12,906 bases of DNA from the NCBI GenBank assembly GCA_000697335.1, contig JNEM01006346.1, positions 1 through 12,906 on the forward strand. Reading direction: 5' to 3'. Each line of letters begins with the position of its first letter. Positions within the stretch are counted from its first letter, which is position 1. The notes beneath the pieces were generated by a model that saw only the letters and a list, made by a program, of their open reading frames with translations, searched no databases and was not told the DNA's origin. The DNA comes from Conidiobolus incongruus B7586. Lineage: Eukaryota > Entomophthoromycota > Entomophthoromycetes > Entomophthorales > Conidiobolaceae. The position numbers and the translations under genes were made by a program. Below are positions 1-9,502 of the stretch, piece after piece.

Positions 1-1278
1 ATTTTTAATTAATGTTTTCAATATAATTTAAAAAAACTTAATATTTTGTATAATAATTATAAAATATATAAATTTAAACCTATAAAAACTTTCTAATTAA
101 AAAAACTAAAAAAATACCATATTTTATATATTCCTTAGATTATAGCTTAGGTAATTATAGTTGCTTTAGATAATTAAAAAACCAACTTATCAGAAAGAAA
201 ATTTTTGCAAAAAAATTTAATTAATATATAAAATATTAAATTTCAGTCTTTAATAAAAAGATTATTTTTTAATTTTTAAAAGTTTGTTAAAAATATAGCA
301 AAAAGTTATTAATAATAGAAATATTATTAAATTTATATTATATATTTATTTTGATATATTATATATCAAAATCTTTATTTATTTTTAATTATAAAAAATT
401 CCTATTATTCAAATTATAGAGTATTATTATCAATAATATACTATCTATCATAACTTTAAATATATAATATAAGTGAATAAATATATAATTTGATTAATTA
501 TTAATTCAATATTAGTATACAAAAAAACAAACAGATAAATATTATAAAATAAGAGTAAAAAGATTGAAATATTATATAATAATTGAAAATTTATTTTATT
601 AATTTAAATTCAGTTAATATTTTGATATATTAACTATAACTGTTTAAATTAGTAAAATCTAATTTTAATAAATTATATTATTTAAATATCAAAACTAATA
701 ACATTATAATTATAAGAATCTAACCTACTATATAATTAAAACTTTTGTATTGTGGTTCGATATATATTATAAAAACATAGCATTACTTAATATAATATGT
801 ATATTATATTAAAAATTTTGAATAAATTATGATAATAACTCTCAAATAATAATAATTAATTATATTTATTTAAAATAATGTGAAATGGTAAAATAACTTG
901 AGAAGTGTAACTATCAATAGTTTTTTACCTTTAAAATTGAAAAATATATAACCAAGTATAATTAGTTATGATTGTTAACCATCTTATTTTTGTTGCTGCG
1001 AGTAAAAAATTGATATTACGAAATTAAAGATGCCTTTATAATATGGTAATTCTTTTAATTTAACTGAGGCAATTTAAATTATATTAAAATAAATATAACG
1101 AGAAATCAAACACTTAAGGCAAGTTAAGTAGGAGCTCAATTATCTCAAGAGTATTGGCAACAGATAACAAAAAGTAAAATTGATTTGAATAAAATAATTT
1201 ATCACCAAAATTAAAATATGTTACCACTAAAAGATCATAATTAAAGGTAATAACAGTTAATTAATATAGAATTGAATT
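1..1278. other. AT-rich stretch without a recognisable gene
   Basis: A sampled line (601-660) has about 13% GC. Reading all frames shows only short runs of Lys, Asn, Ile, Tyr, Phe and Leu codons between frequent stops, as expected from base composition. The only structured element I see is the hairpin at 348-372. A GGTTCGA word near 754-760 resembles a tRNA T-loop, but no flanking stem pairs. From about 1080 GC rises slightly towards the island that begins at 1279, without a frame I can support. Confidence 0.6.
348..372. repeat. Perfect inverted repeat, 11-bp arms
   Basis: The arm ATTTTGATATA (348-358) is followed by a 3-base spacer and its exact complement TATATCAAAAT (362-372). The arms are AT-rich apart from one G/C pair, so it could arise by chance in this composition. 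It could form a hairpin or cruciform. No gene lies within 7 kb that it could obviously serve. Confidence 0.5.
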
Positions 1279-1664
1279 ATGGCTATAAACAATTTAATCA
1301 GAAATATTTATTTACTTATAATTGATTTAATTCTAAACGCTTTGGACAATTCTGACAATCAATTAATTATTAAAAGTTCTACACAGGTTTTCATTAAGAA
1401 TCTACCTCCGAAGATAATTTGGTCAAGTTCCACCTGGCTTTGTCACAATAATTAGAATTGTTGAAATCCCGGACCATTGTACATATTTATTGATAGATAA
1501 CTTATTTAAAAATGATGTCATTAGTAGATTATATCAAGGTTCTTGAATATAATTGTGGATGTTTGAAATGTGGTGCTAATTCGGTGTCTTTGAAATTAAT
1601 CAGATCTGAATCAATGATTTTTATCCGAAGAAATATCATTCTTAACATTGTGTTAAATATGTGA
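1279..1664 (+). pseudogene. Unidentified broken coding-like island (fossil)
   Basis: GC rises to about 40% (line 1381-1440) in a background of about 15-20%. The plus-strand frames contain several successive open runs whose translations are rich in Pro, Gly, Cys, Asp and Arg rather than only AT-type residues, for example IPDHCTYLLIDNLF and EYNCGCLKCGANSV. The second has a CxCxxC cluster that could be a metal site. The island is broken, with several interruptions, and no family is recognised. It may be a host pseudogene or part of an old inserted element, so I treat it as a fossil. Individual open runs of this length can occur by chance; the GC rise and residue composition are the real arguments. 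Confidence 0.35.
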
Positions 1665-2114
1665 TTATGACCAAAAAAATTGATTACATGATAAATTTTT
1701 TACTAAACTCTCAATGATATAAATAGTTAACACTTTTCATTGAATATGATCCTGATTTAATTATTAATTAATCATTGCCACTTTAATAAATATTATTGAA
1801 TATATAATTAGAATAATGAATATTAATTAATTTATTGAAATTTATCAACTTGAATAATATATTTTCTATTTGAAATTTATTATTAAGTTTTGAAATATGA
1901 AATTAAAATATTTTAATTATCATATATAATTAATTAGTTTAATATATAATATTTTTCTATTTTTGTTATTTATACTAAAATAATGTACTTAATTATTAAA
2001 ATTTAAAATAGGTTTTAATATCCTTGACAAGTCACACAAATTGATAGCATTTTCACTGAATAACTTTTAAATTGATTAATTTTCAAATGCGGCATTAATA
2101 ACTATCTTCTAAAA
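1665..2114. other. AT-rich stretch, nothing recognised
   Basis: Stops are dense in all frames and GC is low, with many TTAATTAAT-type words. No repeat, RNA gene or coding frame is supported here. Confidence 0.6.
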
Positions 2115-2345
2115 CAAATAAATTGAAGTTACACTATGTATATATCCGAGACTTTGGATTCAATGTAATCCTGTACCATTTCCGATGAATAGATAAGCTA
2201 TTTCAGGAACTTTGGAATGATATCATTCGGAGTGCAATCCATATTAGATGATTTACTGGTATTTTTCTGATTATTGGGACTCTGTTAGAATCTGATAAAA
2301 TGATTCTGGTCCGAAAGATACAAAATTTGAAAACATACAATTTCA
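2115..2345 (+). pseudogene. Unidentified broken coding-like island (fossil)
   Basis: GC is about 35% in line 2161-2220. One plus-strand frame keeps a coding-like residue mix through much of the island, including LCIYPRLWIQCNPVPFPMNR and MIYWYFSDYWDSVRI, which are unusually rich in Pro, Trp and Cys for chance translation of AT-rich DNA. It is broken several times. The Cys/Tyr-Pro string faintly recalls cysteine-rich extracellular or viral envelope proteins, but it is too short to assign. Family unknown, treated as a fossil. Confidence 0.35.
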
Positions 2346-4149
2346 TATTTGAACTATAACATAATTTTTAATCAGGTTATTAATATTTGTACAAATCAAT
2401 TCTAATTGTAATGAAAATAATTGATTCATGATATCTATTTTGTATTGATTTGACTTTGAAAAGGCAATATTATAAGCACACTACTTTAATATCCAAATGA
2501 CAAAGTTTAAATATTGATATATTAAGTTACAAAGAAGCTACGTTACAATTTTGATAACTTTTGAAAACAATATTTCAAATAGTTTTGAATTATTTATATA
2601 GAAATAGACAAGTTAATTATTGATATATTCAATTAGAAACAAATTCCTTGTAGACATAAAATTGCTAAATTTTTTGAAATATTTAATGATTTAAAAAATA
2701 CATACTCTTAAGTTAAGGATCAATTTGTTTATCAATATTATACCATTTAAACATTTTATCATATTACATTAAGTTATAATGAATTCAAAAATTAAAAAAT
2801 GTTTTATTTTTACTGTTATTCATTTTATAGATATATCTTCTGTTTATACTTAATCAATATATAATATTCTTTTATTTAATTTTTAGTGTATATTTCAAGC
2901 AAGTTAGATAAATTTTAGAAAAATTCAGATAAATCAAGATGAGAATGATAGAATTCCAATAAAACTAACGAAAATAGACCATTAATTTAAAATTTTATAT
3001 TGCAATCAATGATCATTTTGCCAAAACATGCTTAAATATACTTGTATATATATTAAGTTTCTTGAAATTTAGTATTATCATGCGAGCTATTTAAATTGTT
3101 CAATCATTTCTTACCTAGCACATACCGAGTATACTATTCTGACATAATAAGGAAACATTTTCTTATTACTCTTCTTATTTATTCGTATATAAAAATAAAT
3201 ATCAACTTGAAATAATGCAAAATAATTCTATAGTAGAGCACTTTATTTAATAAATTATTACTTTATATTACATCTTTTTTGAATGAGAAAAAAAATCAAA
3301 TATTACTTCTATCATCCTAGAATATAATAAACATACTAAGTATGCTTAAAATCAGATTCAAGAATTGTATATGGACACATCTCTATCATTATAAAATTAA
3401 TGAATATTTAATCTTCATATTTCATTGAATATATCATTATAAGGATAGTTAAATGATTTCAATTGGTTATTCTAATCATTCATCAGATATTTGTATATTT
3501 TATAAAATATTAAAACTACTTAATATACTCGGTGTTAATAATTTGATTTTATGTTATAAGATGATTTTTGATATAAAATTTCTAAAAAAAAATTAGTATT
3601 GAATTCTTTGATGATTTTAAGGAATTGTTGTTTTATATTCATTTTACTATTATTTTTTATATAACTAATAAAATTCAAAAATCAAATTTTATTCCAAAGG
3701 ATATTGAGTTTGAATGCAATTTTAAAATTTCATTAATTTCATTTTATTTGAAAACTAGGTTATTAGTCAGTTCTATAGATTAAGGATAATTAAAACATGA
3801 ATTTAGCAATATGATATACCAAGACAATCATTTTATATGTAGTCAAATCTGGTCAACTATCAAAACTCTTACTAATATATATAATCAAACTTGGAAAAAT
3901 TCAATTATTGAATTTACTGGATTCAAATCAAATAATAAAATTTCTTTAATTTTTTCAAAATCTTGAAATCAATATTAAAATGACAATTATCAAAAAAAAT
4001 TGTCAAATAGCATTTATTTAATTAACACTATAATTAGAATCAATAAATGCTAATTAGTCCATTACTAAACTTTTTATTCCAATTAGTGGTGGATTCAAAT
4101 GTAAGCTAACAAATCAATCACTCAAATTATTAAGATCCACATAATTTAA
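2346..4149. other. AT-rich stretch, no supported gene
   Basis: The plus strand has scattered short open runs. The longest I read is 3790-3966, a 58-codon run with an ATG at 3811 leaving 51 codons. It contains residues such as SQIWSTIKTLTNIYNQTW but no known motif. Runs of this length are expected by chance at about 80% AT, so no gene is called. A somewhat less AT-rich patch lies at 3090-3150. No RNA gene or mobile-element end is visible. Confidence 0.5.
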
Positions 4150-4365
4150 ATTATAAAAATCTTCGACCGAAACGGCACTATCACATTAATTACTTAACAT
4201 CATGCTTAGACTCGTTAATCTATTCCATTTTTAAACAAAGAACCTAGTTCGCAAGCAATAACGAGTATTGTGGGGTAATTAGCGCAAGAACTTTCGTTTA
4301 AGTTGCCACATTTTCATAACGGCTCCTTCTCCGTTATACTGGAGTGGATATGTTTGCTGCAAATT
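4150..4365 (-). pseudogene. Unidentified broken coding-like island on minus strand (fossil)
   Basis: Line 4261-4320 is about 38% GC. Read on the minus strand, one frame gives coding-like strings such as LQYNGEGAVMKMWQLKRKFL and, further on, CDSAVSVEDFYNLNY, with Glu, Gly, Trp, Arg and Val that AT-rich noise seldom yields. The island is broken a few times and matches nothing I can name. It is the only island whose best reading is on the minus strand, so the islands are probably not all exons of one gene. Treated as a fossil of unknown family. Confidence 0.35.
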
Positions 4366-4407
4366 TAATTTTAATAATAATTGATTAGCTTTTAATAGGA
4401 ACTTTGG

Positions 4408-4432
4408 GCATTATCGGCATTTTTGATAATGC
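4408..4432. repeat. 8-bp inverted repeat containing a word repeated at 9503
   Basis: GCATTATC (4408-4415) pairs with GATAATGC (4425-4432) across a 9-base loop. The left arm lies inside GGCATTATCGGCA (4407-4419), which recurs exactly at 9503-9515. The second copy lacks the right arm, so the hairpin is not conserved between them. Function unknown. Confidence 0.45.
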
Positions 4433-5182
4433 AAAAATGATGAAATTGGATATATAGGTTCTATTAGATAAACTGAATAATGTAAGCAATAATTGAATTA
4501 GATTATGAAATGCAAGATTAATTATCTGGTTACTGTTTCAAGTTAAATTTTGTTATTTCAATATTTATTGACCAAATTTGAGAATTTAAAAATTTAGAAT
4601 ACTCAATCAGTAATTTTCAAATATTGTATATGATTTTAAAGTATATTAATCCATCGCTATATAAAATCAATTTCAAATAATTGTATAATGATTTTGGATT
4701 ATTGATTGTGATTTGAAAATCTGGTATAGCATTTCATCTTTAGATACCGTATAAATCAATCTTTATTAAAATACCCAATCACTTCTCTAACACTATATTC
4801 CTCTTTATTCAAAAAATATATATTTATATTTTTGAAAATAACCTAAAATTAATAATTAATTAACTTTTTAAATTGAATACAATTAAATATCAATTTTTTA
4901 ATACTAGTAGTCATATACAAATTTTATAAATTAATAAATTTTTAAATTATCACACCTATAATTATTATATAAAAATTAATTTAAATAATATAACTTATAA
5001 TTTGTGAATAGATTTTTAAAGTAAATTCCTTTGAGAGATATTTAATATACCAAAAACAAGCCAAATGTTTCAATCATTACTAATTAAGTAATTAGATCTA
5101 AAAAACCAAGTTGTTAATAATCCCAAATTAATATAATATATATTATATACTTTGTTCTATTCAAAAATCAATATATCAACGC

Positions 5183-5202
5183 ATATATATATATATATAT
5201 AT
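5183..5202. repeat. (AT)10 microsatellite
   Basis: Ten uninterrupted AT units, preceded by GC and followed by TTATTAC. Simple sequence typical of AT-rich intergenic DNA. Confidence 0.95.
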
Positions 5203-6429
5203 TTATTACTATTTCATATCAGGATATTAAATAAATTTTGTCATAATTCCTTATTAATTATATTCGATCAACTTTAATTAGAAATATTTAACCAAAAGGA
5301 TGGTCACATTATTAGACCTAAAAAGTAAATTTTTATTTTTTTCTATATAAATCTATATTAACTAAATCATTTATAAAGAACTTAATTAATGACTTAAATG
5401 ACTGTTGAAAATTTCACTTAATATAAGAGAGCTTAAGCAATTTTCTTTTCAAAAGTACTTCAAAATTTAATTTATATTAATTTAAAAATTTAAATTAAAT
5501 TGAATTAATTATTAAATTTTTGAAATTTTTTTTATAATAGAGTAAATTATAGTATATTAATTATGATAAAAAATAAATTCAATATAATTTAACAAAAAGT
5601 ATCTATTTTATAATATAACTAAATTTTGGATATTAATTTTTAACGTACCAATTAGTGAAAAAATTGCTAAGGCTAACCAAGTGCCTTTCAAAAAGGAAAG
5701 GGTTATTACACAATATAGAAAACTATATACAATATTGGAATCGTGAGGAAATCCTATCAAATGAATAGGTCAGTTATTAAGGGTAATGAACTAGGGATTT
5801 GAATTATTAAGATATAAAATGGTTACAAATTATATTCATAATCAGAGATTTGAGAAACTTAATCAAATATTTAACTATTAATTTTATATCTGAAATAAGC
5901 TTATAATTTAGAAATATAATAAATAGTGAATTTCTTAATTGGGTTAATTAGTTGAAATAAAGCAACACTTTCAATTAAACTCTATTACTAGTACAATCAC
6001 TCCAATATTCAATTAATTACTTAATATTTAAAATATTTGATTTGATGTAAATTTTCAAATACAAATAATTGGTTATTGAATTAAAAATAAATTGAAAATT
6101 TGAGTTACTATTTTTTGATTTAATTCTAAATTTACTATTAAATTAAAATATTTATATTATTAATTTTCATGTAACAAAAGAATTTCTTTAACATTTCTAT
6201 TTTTGATTAAAGTTTCTCGGATCAACTCAAAAATTCTTATCCAATAATTATGATGCAATTCTAAATCAACAAATAATTAACTCTGATTAGTTATAATTTA
6301 ATCTATCTTTCAGTCCCAAGAATTTTAAAGTTACCAAAAAATCAAAATACACTTTACTATTAAGAAATTATAGCCAAATATACTATCATAAAATCGCCAA
6401 AATTATATTTATGATATTATTGATACGGT

Positions 6430-6600
6430 AAAATAATGCCAACTACGGAACTGATTGTAAAGTAGCTAGGTGAAACTGAGAATAAACAGATAGCTCCGAA
6501 TTGATGCAAGATTTAATTGTACCAAAATTGTTTATTATCTCTAAATGGTGATGATATCTTAGGTGCCATAAGCTTTTAGCAATTCATTATATACTTAGAA
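6430..6600 (+). pseudogene. Weak broken coding-like island (fossil)
   Basis: GC is about 27% in line 6481-6540, higher than the flanks. One plus-strand frame contains TDSSELMQDLIVPKLFIISK and then a stretch with CHKLLAIHYILRN. It is interrupted and no family is recognised. The signal is weaker than in the islands at 1279, 4150 and 7140. Confidence 0.25.
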
Positions 6601-7139
6601 ACTAGATATTGTATTTATATCTATTCAAACTTTATTAGTTATCAAAAAATTTTGAAAATTTGGTGTCAATTAAGTAAAAATCTAAAACGGGAACCAATCC
6701 GATTGAATATTAGATTATTTATCATAATTGAAATTAATTATAATTCTATTATGAACTCATTTTAAATCATTTTAAAGATCGGAAAAATATCAATATAAAC
6801 AAAATTCCAATATTTTAAAGATTTTCAACTGATAATCAGTAATATAATATTTTAAGATATGAATATATGTTTAAAATAATATAAATATATTGATTTTAAA
6901 TTGTTTCCATTTTAATATTGAGGTTATTATGATATTTTTATAAATTTGTCTTTTTTTTATCTCTGTTAATATATCCATCAATTATTTGACAACAACCAAT
7001 AATTTGAAACATTTTAAAATTTTTATTCATCATTTGTCACTATTATTATTTTTAAATTAACTGTTCTAGTAAAAAAATGCGAAATAACTATTATAATATT
7101 TGCAATTAAAAATAAATTCATGCTAATTCCAACTTTTGA
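6601..7139. other. AT-rich stretch, nothing recognised
   Basis: Low GC and dense stops on both strands. I see no repeat, RNA gene or open frame worth reporting. Confidence 0.6.
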
Positions 7140-7500
7140 GATTACTTAAGTCCACCTGCTGAACGTATTTTTGTCCGGCAAAGTGCTGAATTTCGAATTC
7201 ATGCATTTCAAGTTGTAAATTGGAGGTGATGAAAATATCCAAGAGTCATGCATCGGTAGTTCCGAAGATATGTTTCAAAGAGCTGCTGAGCGTAAAGAAT
7301 TCCGTTCAGGTATAGCTGAGTCCATTACGAATCCCTAGCCATTATAATGATTAGAAGGTGAAAATTAATGTGACCGCAGCAACCTGTTCATTGTTCTGGA
7401 TACCTTACCGGATCAGGAATTGTAATCTCCCATTGGGAGAGAGTGGATCGATGAATGATATCAACATGGGAATTAGGGCATAAAATCCGAGATATTGTCA
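7140..7500 (+). pseudogene. GC-rich broken coding-like block directly upstream of the DnaJ-like gene
   Basis: Lines 7141-7200 and 7261-7320 are 40% and 43% GC, like the intact gene and unlike the rest of the window. Plus-strand frames hold convincing coding-like strings, such as SPPAERIFVRQSAEFRIHAF, SSEDMFQRAAERKEFRSGIA and DRSNLFIVLDTLPDQEL. The block is broken several times and uses more than one frame. It does not resemble DnaJ, so it is probably not an earlier exon of the downstream gene but the remains of a neighbour with the same origin. The family is not recognised. It could be a host pseudogene or part of an old inserted element, and I treat it as a fossil. Confidence 0.5.
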
Positions 7501-7556
7501 AATTAGGTAATTTTAAATTATGGTGATATGGCCCTGTTTCACATCAACTGAAAATC

Positions 7557-7580
7557 AAGTTTTTTCAATTGGTATAAATA
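7557..7580 (+). promoter_or_regulatory. TATA-like promoter element
   Basis: TATAAATA at 7573-7580 lies 98 bases before the first ATG of the DnaJ-like gene, in a locally GC-richer setting (preceding line about 7521-7550). It is preceded by AAGTTTTTTCAA (7557-7568). The same 12-mer followed by GGTATAAA recurs at 11637-11662. TATA-like words are common at this base composition, so the assignment rests on position and on the repeated arrangement. Confidence 0.4.
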
Positions 7581-7594
7581 CTTGTTGGATAATC

Positions 7595-7681
7595 ATGTCA
7601 TCAAGTTTGAATTTGTGTTGATTGAATTTAATTTTCCTAGATTGAGCAGCTTATGATGCTCTTATGATTTTTAATTTATGA
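7595..7681 (+). promoter_or_regulatory. Short upstream reading frames before the main start
   Basis: If transcription starts near the TATA-like box, three short frames precede the main ATG. One begins at 7595 (eight codons, stop ending 7621). One begins at 7653, with a second ATG at 7656 (four codons, stop ending 7667). One begins at 7664 (five codons), and its TGA at 7679-7681 overlaps the main start. Such frames often reduce initiation at the main start in eukaryotes. A start site downstream of 7664 would remove them. None has a strong consensus context. Confidence 0.35.
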
Positions 7682-8766
7682 TGACTTTAGCAATGCACTT
7701 TAATATCCCCTACTCGATTTTGGATCTTGGGGTAGGCGCTCCCCTCGAAAGCGTCGCGGAAGCTTACTGTAGAAAATTAACACAACACAGCAGTTGTATG
7801 AATTGCAGACGTGTTGTAGATATGGCTTATTTAATGATTTCGACAAATTCTGCTCGTCGTCATATGACCAATCATAATACGCTGCAAAATTCTATGAAAT
7901 TAAAGTATCTTAATAACAAAATAGAAACTTCAATTAATTTGAGTTTGGATCAAGTTTATGCTGGAGATACAGTGTATATTCACTATGAACGTTATGAAAC
8001 ATGCAGGGAGTGTAATGGTGTTCAGACTTCTGGGTGGGATCGCGATGGAATCCAATTGTTAGATTTAATCCGTCAGTATAATGAATGCAGCAATTGTATG
8101 AGACAATCTCCTATAGAATTTGATTTTCTTGCTTGTCGCAGATGTGGTAATGAGGGTGTGTGTCTCACTCCAACCACATACGCTCTTGATTTGGGACAAT
8201 ATTCAGTTTTAGAAAAAATACTCACTGTCAAGCATGAAGGTCATCGCATTGGCAATGACCCTTTACAATGGGGCGATCTTCAAATCAGAGTGAATATTCA
8301 AAATCATCACAATATACAACGACGCGGCTGGAATTTGTACACCGAAAAGACTATCAATGTAACACAATTTCTGTGTGATCAAATCATCTACCTACCATAT
8401 TTGAATCACACCACGCTGAAAATCCAAAGTCCCATAGGGATTTCAGCGTATTTGCAACCTGGTAAATGGTTTGTGATCAAGGGTAAAGGCCTCATAAATC
8501 CTTTAGACCTCAATACTCGTGGTGATTTACACATTAAATTTAGCTTGCAATACCCTGACCCTGCTTTCTTTGCTCAACTTGACAGTGACAAGCTCAAATT
8601 GATTATGAATCAAATATTCAACCACCCCGTCCCAACTTCGCAGGCTGATATCCTTCCTCCCGACTCCCTCCAATTATCTACCAGAAAACGTACTCTCTCC
8701 GTAACGCCACAATCTCACCACGAATCATCGTCTTCCTCATCATATTCCAAAATTCCAAAATACTAA
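7678..8766 (+). CDS. Divergent class A DnaJ (Hsp40) lacking the HPD motif
   Basis: The 362-residue product has the class A DnaJ layout, shorter than the usual 400 or so. Residues 11-66 form a J-like domain: Y12-x-I-L, AYCRKL at 29-34, then AYLMIS at 50-55 and ARRHMTNH at 59-66 in place of the family's AYxxLSDxxKRxxYD. The HPD loop that activates Hsp70 is missing; about ten residues are absent and C40-x2-C43 stands there. There is no Gly/Phe linker. C-terminal domain I starts near 81 (NLSLDQVYAGDTV). The zinc region keeps CxxC pairs at 109, 137 and 153 plus C162, where relatives have four CxxCxGxG repeats. Residues 178-292 match the family well (ILTVKHEGHRIGNDP, GDLQIRV, RRGWNLYTEKTINVTQFLC, PGKWFVIKGKGL, RGDLHIKFSLQYP), and DSDKLKLI at 302-309 matches the dimerisation end. 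The tail is basic and Ser-rich (S350-S355) and ends KIPKY, with no farnesylation CaaX. It probably binds unfolded clients in the cytosol or nucleus but may not stimulate Hsp70. An in-frame TAA at 7672 fixes the start at 7678 or 7681 (two Met in a row). There are no introns. It stands alone at about 41% GC. The class is sure; the function is inferred. Confidence 0.9.
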   Translation: MMTLAMHFNIPYSILDLGVGAPLESVAEAYCRKLTQHSSCMNCRRVVDMAYLMISTNSARRHMTNHNTLQNSMKLKYLNNKIETSINLSLDQVYAGDTVYIHYERYETCRECNGVQTSGWDRDGIQLLDLIRQYNECSNCMRQSPIEFDFLACRRCGNEGVCLTPTTYALDLGQYSVLEKILTVKHEGHRIGNDPLQWGDLQIRVNIQNHHNIQRRGWNLYTEKTINVTQFLCDQIIYLPYLNHTTLKIQSPIGISAYLQPGKWFVIKGKGLINPLDLNTRGDLHIKFSLQYPDPAFFAQLDSDKLKLIMNQIFNHPVPTSQADILPPDSLQLSTRKRTLSVTPQSHHESSSSSSYSKIPKY

Positions 8767-8820
8767 ATCTTCGCTAGCATTATCCCTTAAATTTAATTAA
8801 TCAAGAAATCTTACTAGCTT

Positions 8821-8839
8821 AATAAACAATGTAAATAAA
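8821..8839 (+). terminator. Two AATAAA polyadenylation hexamers
   Basis: AATAAA occurs at 8821-8826 and again at 8834-8839, 55 and 68 bases after the stop codon. The canonical hexamer at this distance fits cleavage and polyadenylation around 8850-8870. AATAAA is frequent by chance in AT-rich DNA, but the pair lies exactly where a short 3' UTR would end. Confidence 0.5.
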
Positions 8840-8855
8840 ACCTTAAACCGAACCA

Positions 8856-8915
8856 CGGACGAATTTCCGTTCACTTTAAAAATTTCTTAAGTGAAACTTC
8901 ACGGATTTCATTCCG
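8856..8915. repeat. Nested palindrome of two CGGA-N6-TCCG units
   Basis: CGGA (8856-8859), six bases, TCCG (8866-8869) form one palindromic unit; CGGA (8902-8905), six bases, TCCG (8912-8915) form a second. Between them TTCACTT (8870-8876) pairs with AAGTGAA (8889-8895) across 12 bases, so the whole region is roughly symmetric. The CpG-containing words stand out strongly in this background. It may be a paired binding site for a dimeric protein (inverted CGG half-sites are used by fungal zinc-cluster regulators), or an RNA hairpin at the transcript end. Function is not known. Confidence 0.55.
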
Positions 8916-9502
8916 AATATTTGAAACCTAAAAATTTGATAATTTTTTTTTCTAAATTTATTTAAATTATACTTTATTTAGTATTATCAAATAGAATTAA
9001 ATTACTAATTATATAAATTTATTTTATTATTACAATTTTAACAAATAATTAGGTTTATATTTATATATTTAGTATAATTTCTTAATAGATACAATTTTAA
9101 TACTTGATTAATTCTTATCAAATAGCATGTAGGTTTATTTATCCTATAATATCTCAATACCTGTTTATAATTAAAATTAATTTATTAAAATATCAAATTT
9201 GCTAAATTTAGTAATTTTAAAAGACTTAATAAAAAAATAATTTTTATTTAAAATTTAGGTTTCAAAAAATTAGATAATTTTCAAACAAATGGCGTTGTGT
9301 TTTGTTTAGAATTTGTTTTACATTCTGAGAATAGTGAATAATTTTAGGAAATATAGCGAAATATTGAAATTGGAAATCAATAGATAAATTTGAAAATGGT
9401 GATTTGAGGTATGATAATGATATGGAAAAATATTAATTTGGTAATAGTTTATAATTGAGTAGAACATTTGAACAAATGATAATTATTAAGTGGTTTTATA
9501 AT

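Larger units (their letters stand above)
4366..6429. other. AT-rich stretch with weak coding-like patches
   Basis: The stretch is mostly AT-rich with dense stops. A patch at 5637-5880 has two competing plus-strand frames, one open for 43 codons (5637-5768). Neither has a recognisable motif, so no gene is called. The small hairpin at 4408-4432 and the AT run at 5183-5202 are listed separately. Nothing else is recognised. Confidence 0.5.

Noticed and set aside
700-775. tRNA-like GGTTCGA word
   Set aside because: Flanking bases do not form T-stem, anticodon stem or acceptor stem.
2115-2345. Resemblance of a Cys/Tyr-Pro string to cysteine-rich viral entry proteins
   Set aside because: Only a few residues agree, and there is no second motif to support the family.
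3790-3966. 58-codon open run on the plus strand (ATG at 3811)
   Set aside because: Length is within chance expectation for about 80% AT sequence. No family, signal or membrane segment, and no GC rise.
5637-5768. 43-codon open run on the plus strand
   Set aside because: A second frame over the same bases is equally plausible, neither has a motif, and the length is not significant.
7506-7640. Possible intron (GTAATT at 7506, TTTTCCTAG ending 7640) joining an upstream exon to the gene
   Set aside because: All three frames meet a stop between 7641 and 7677, including TAA at 7672 in the gene's frame, so an exon ending at this acceptor could not read into the gene.
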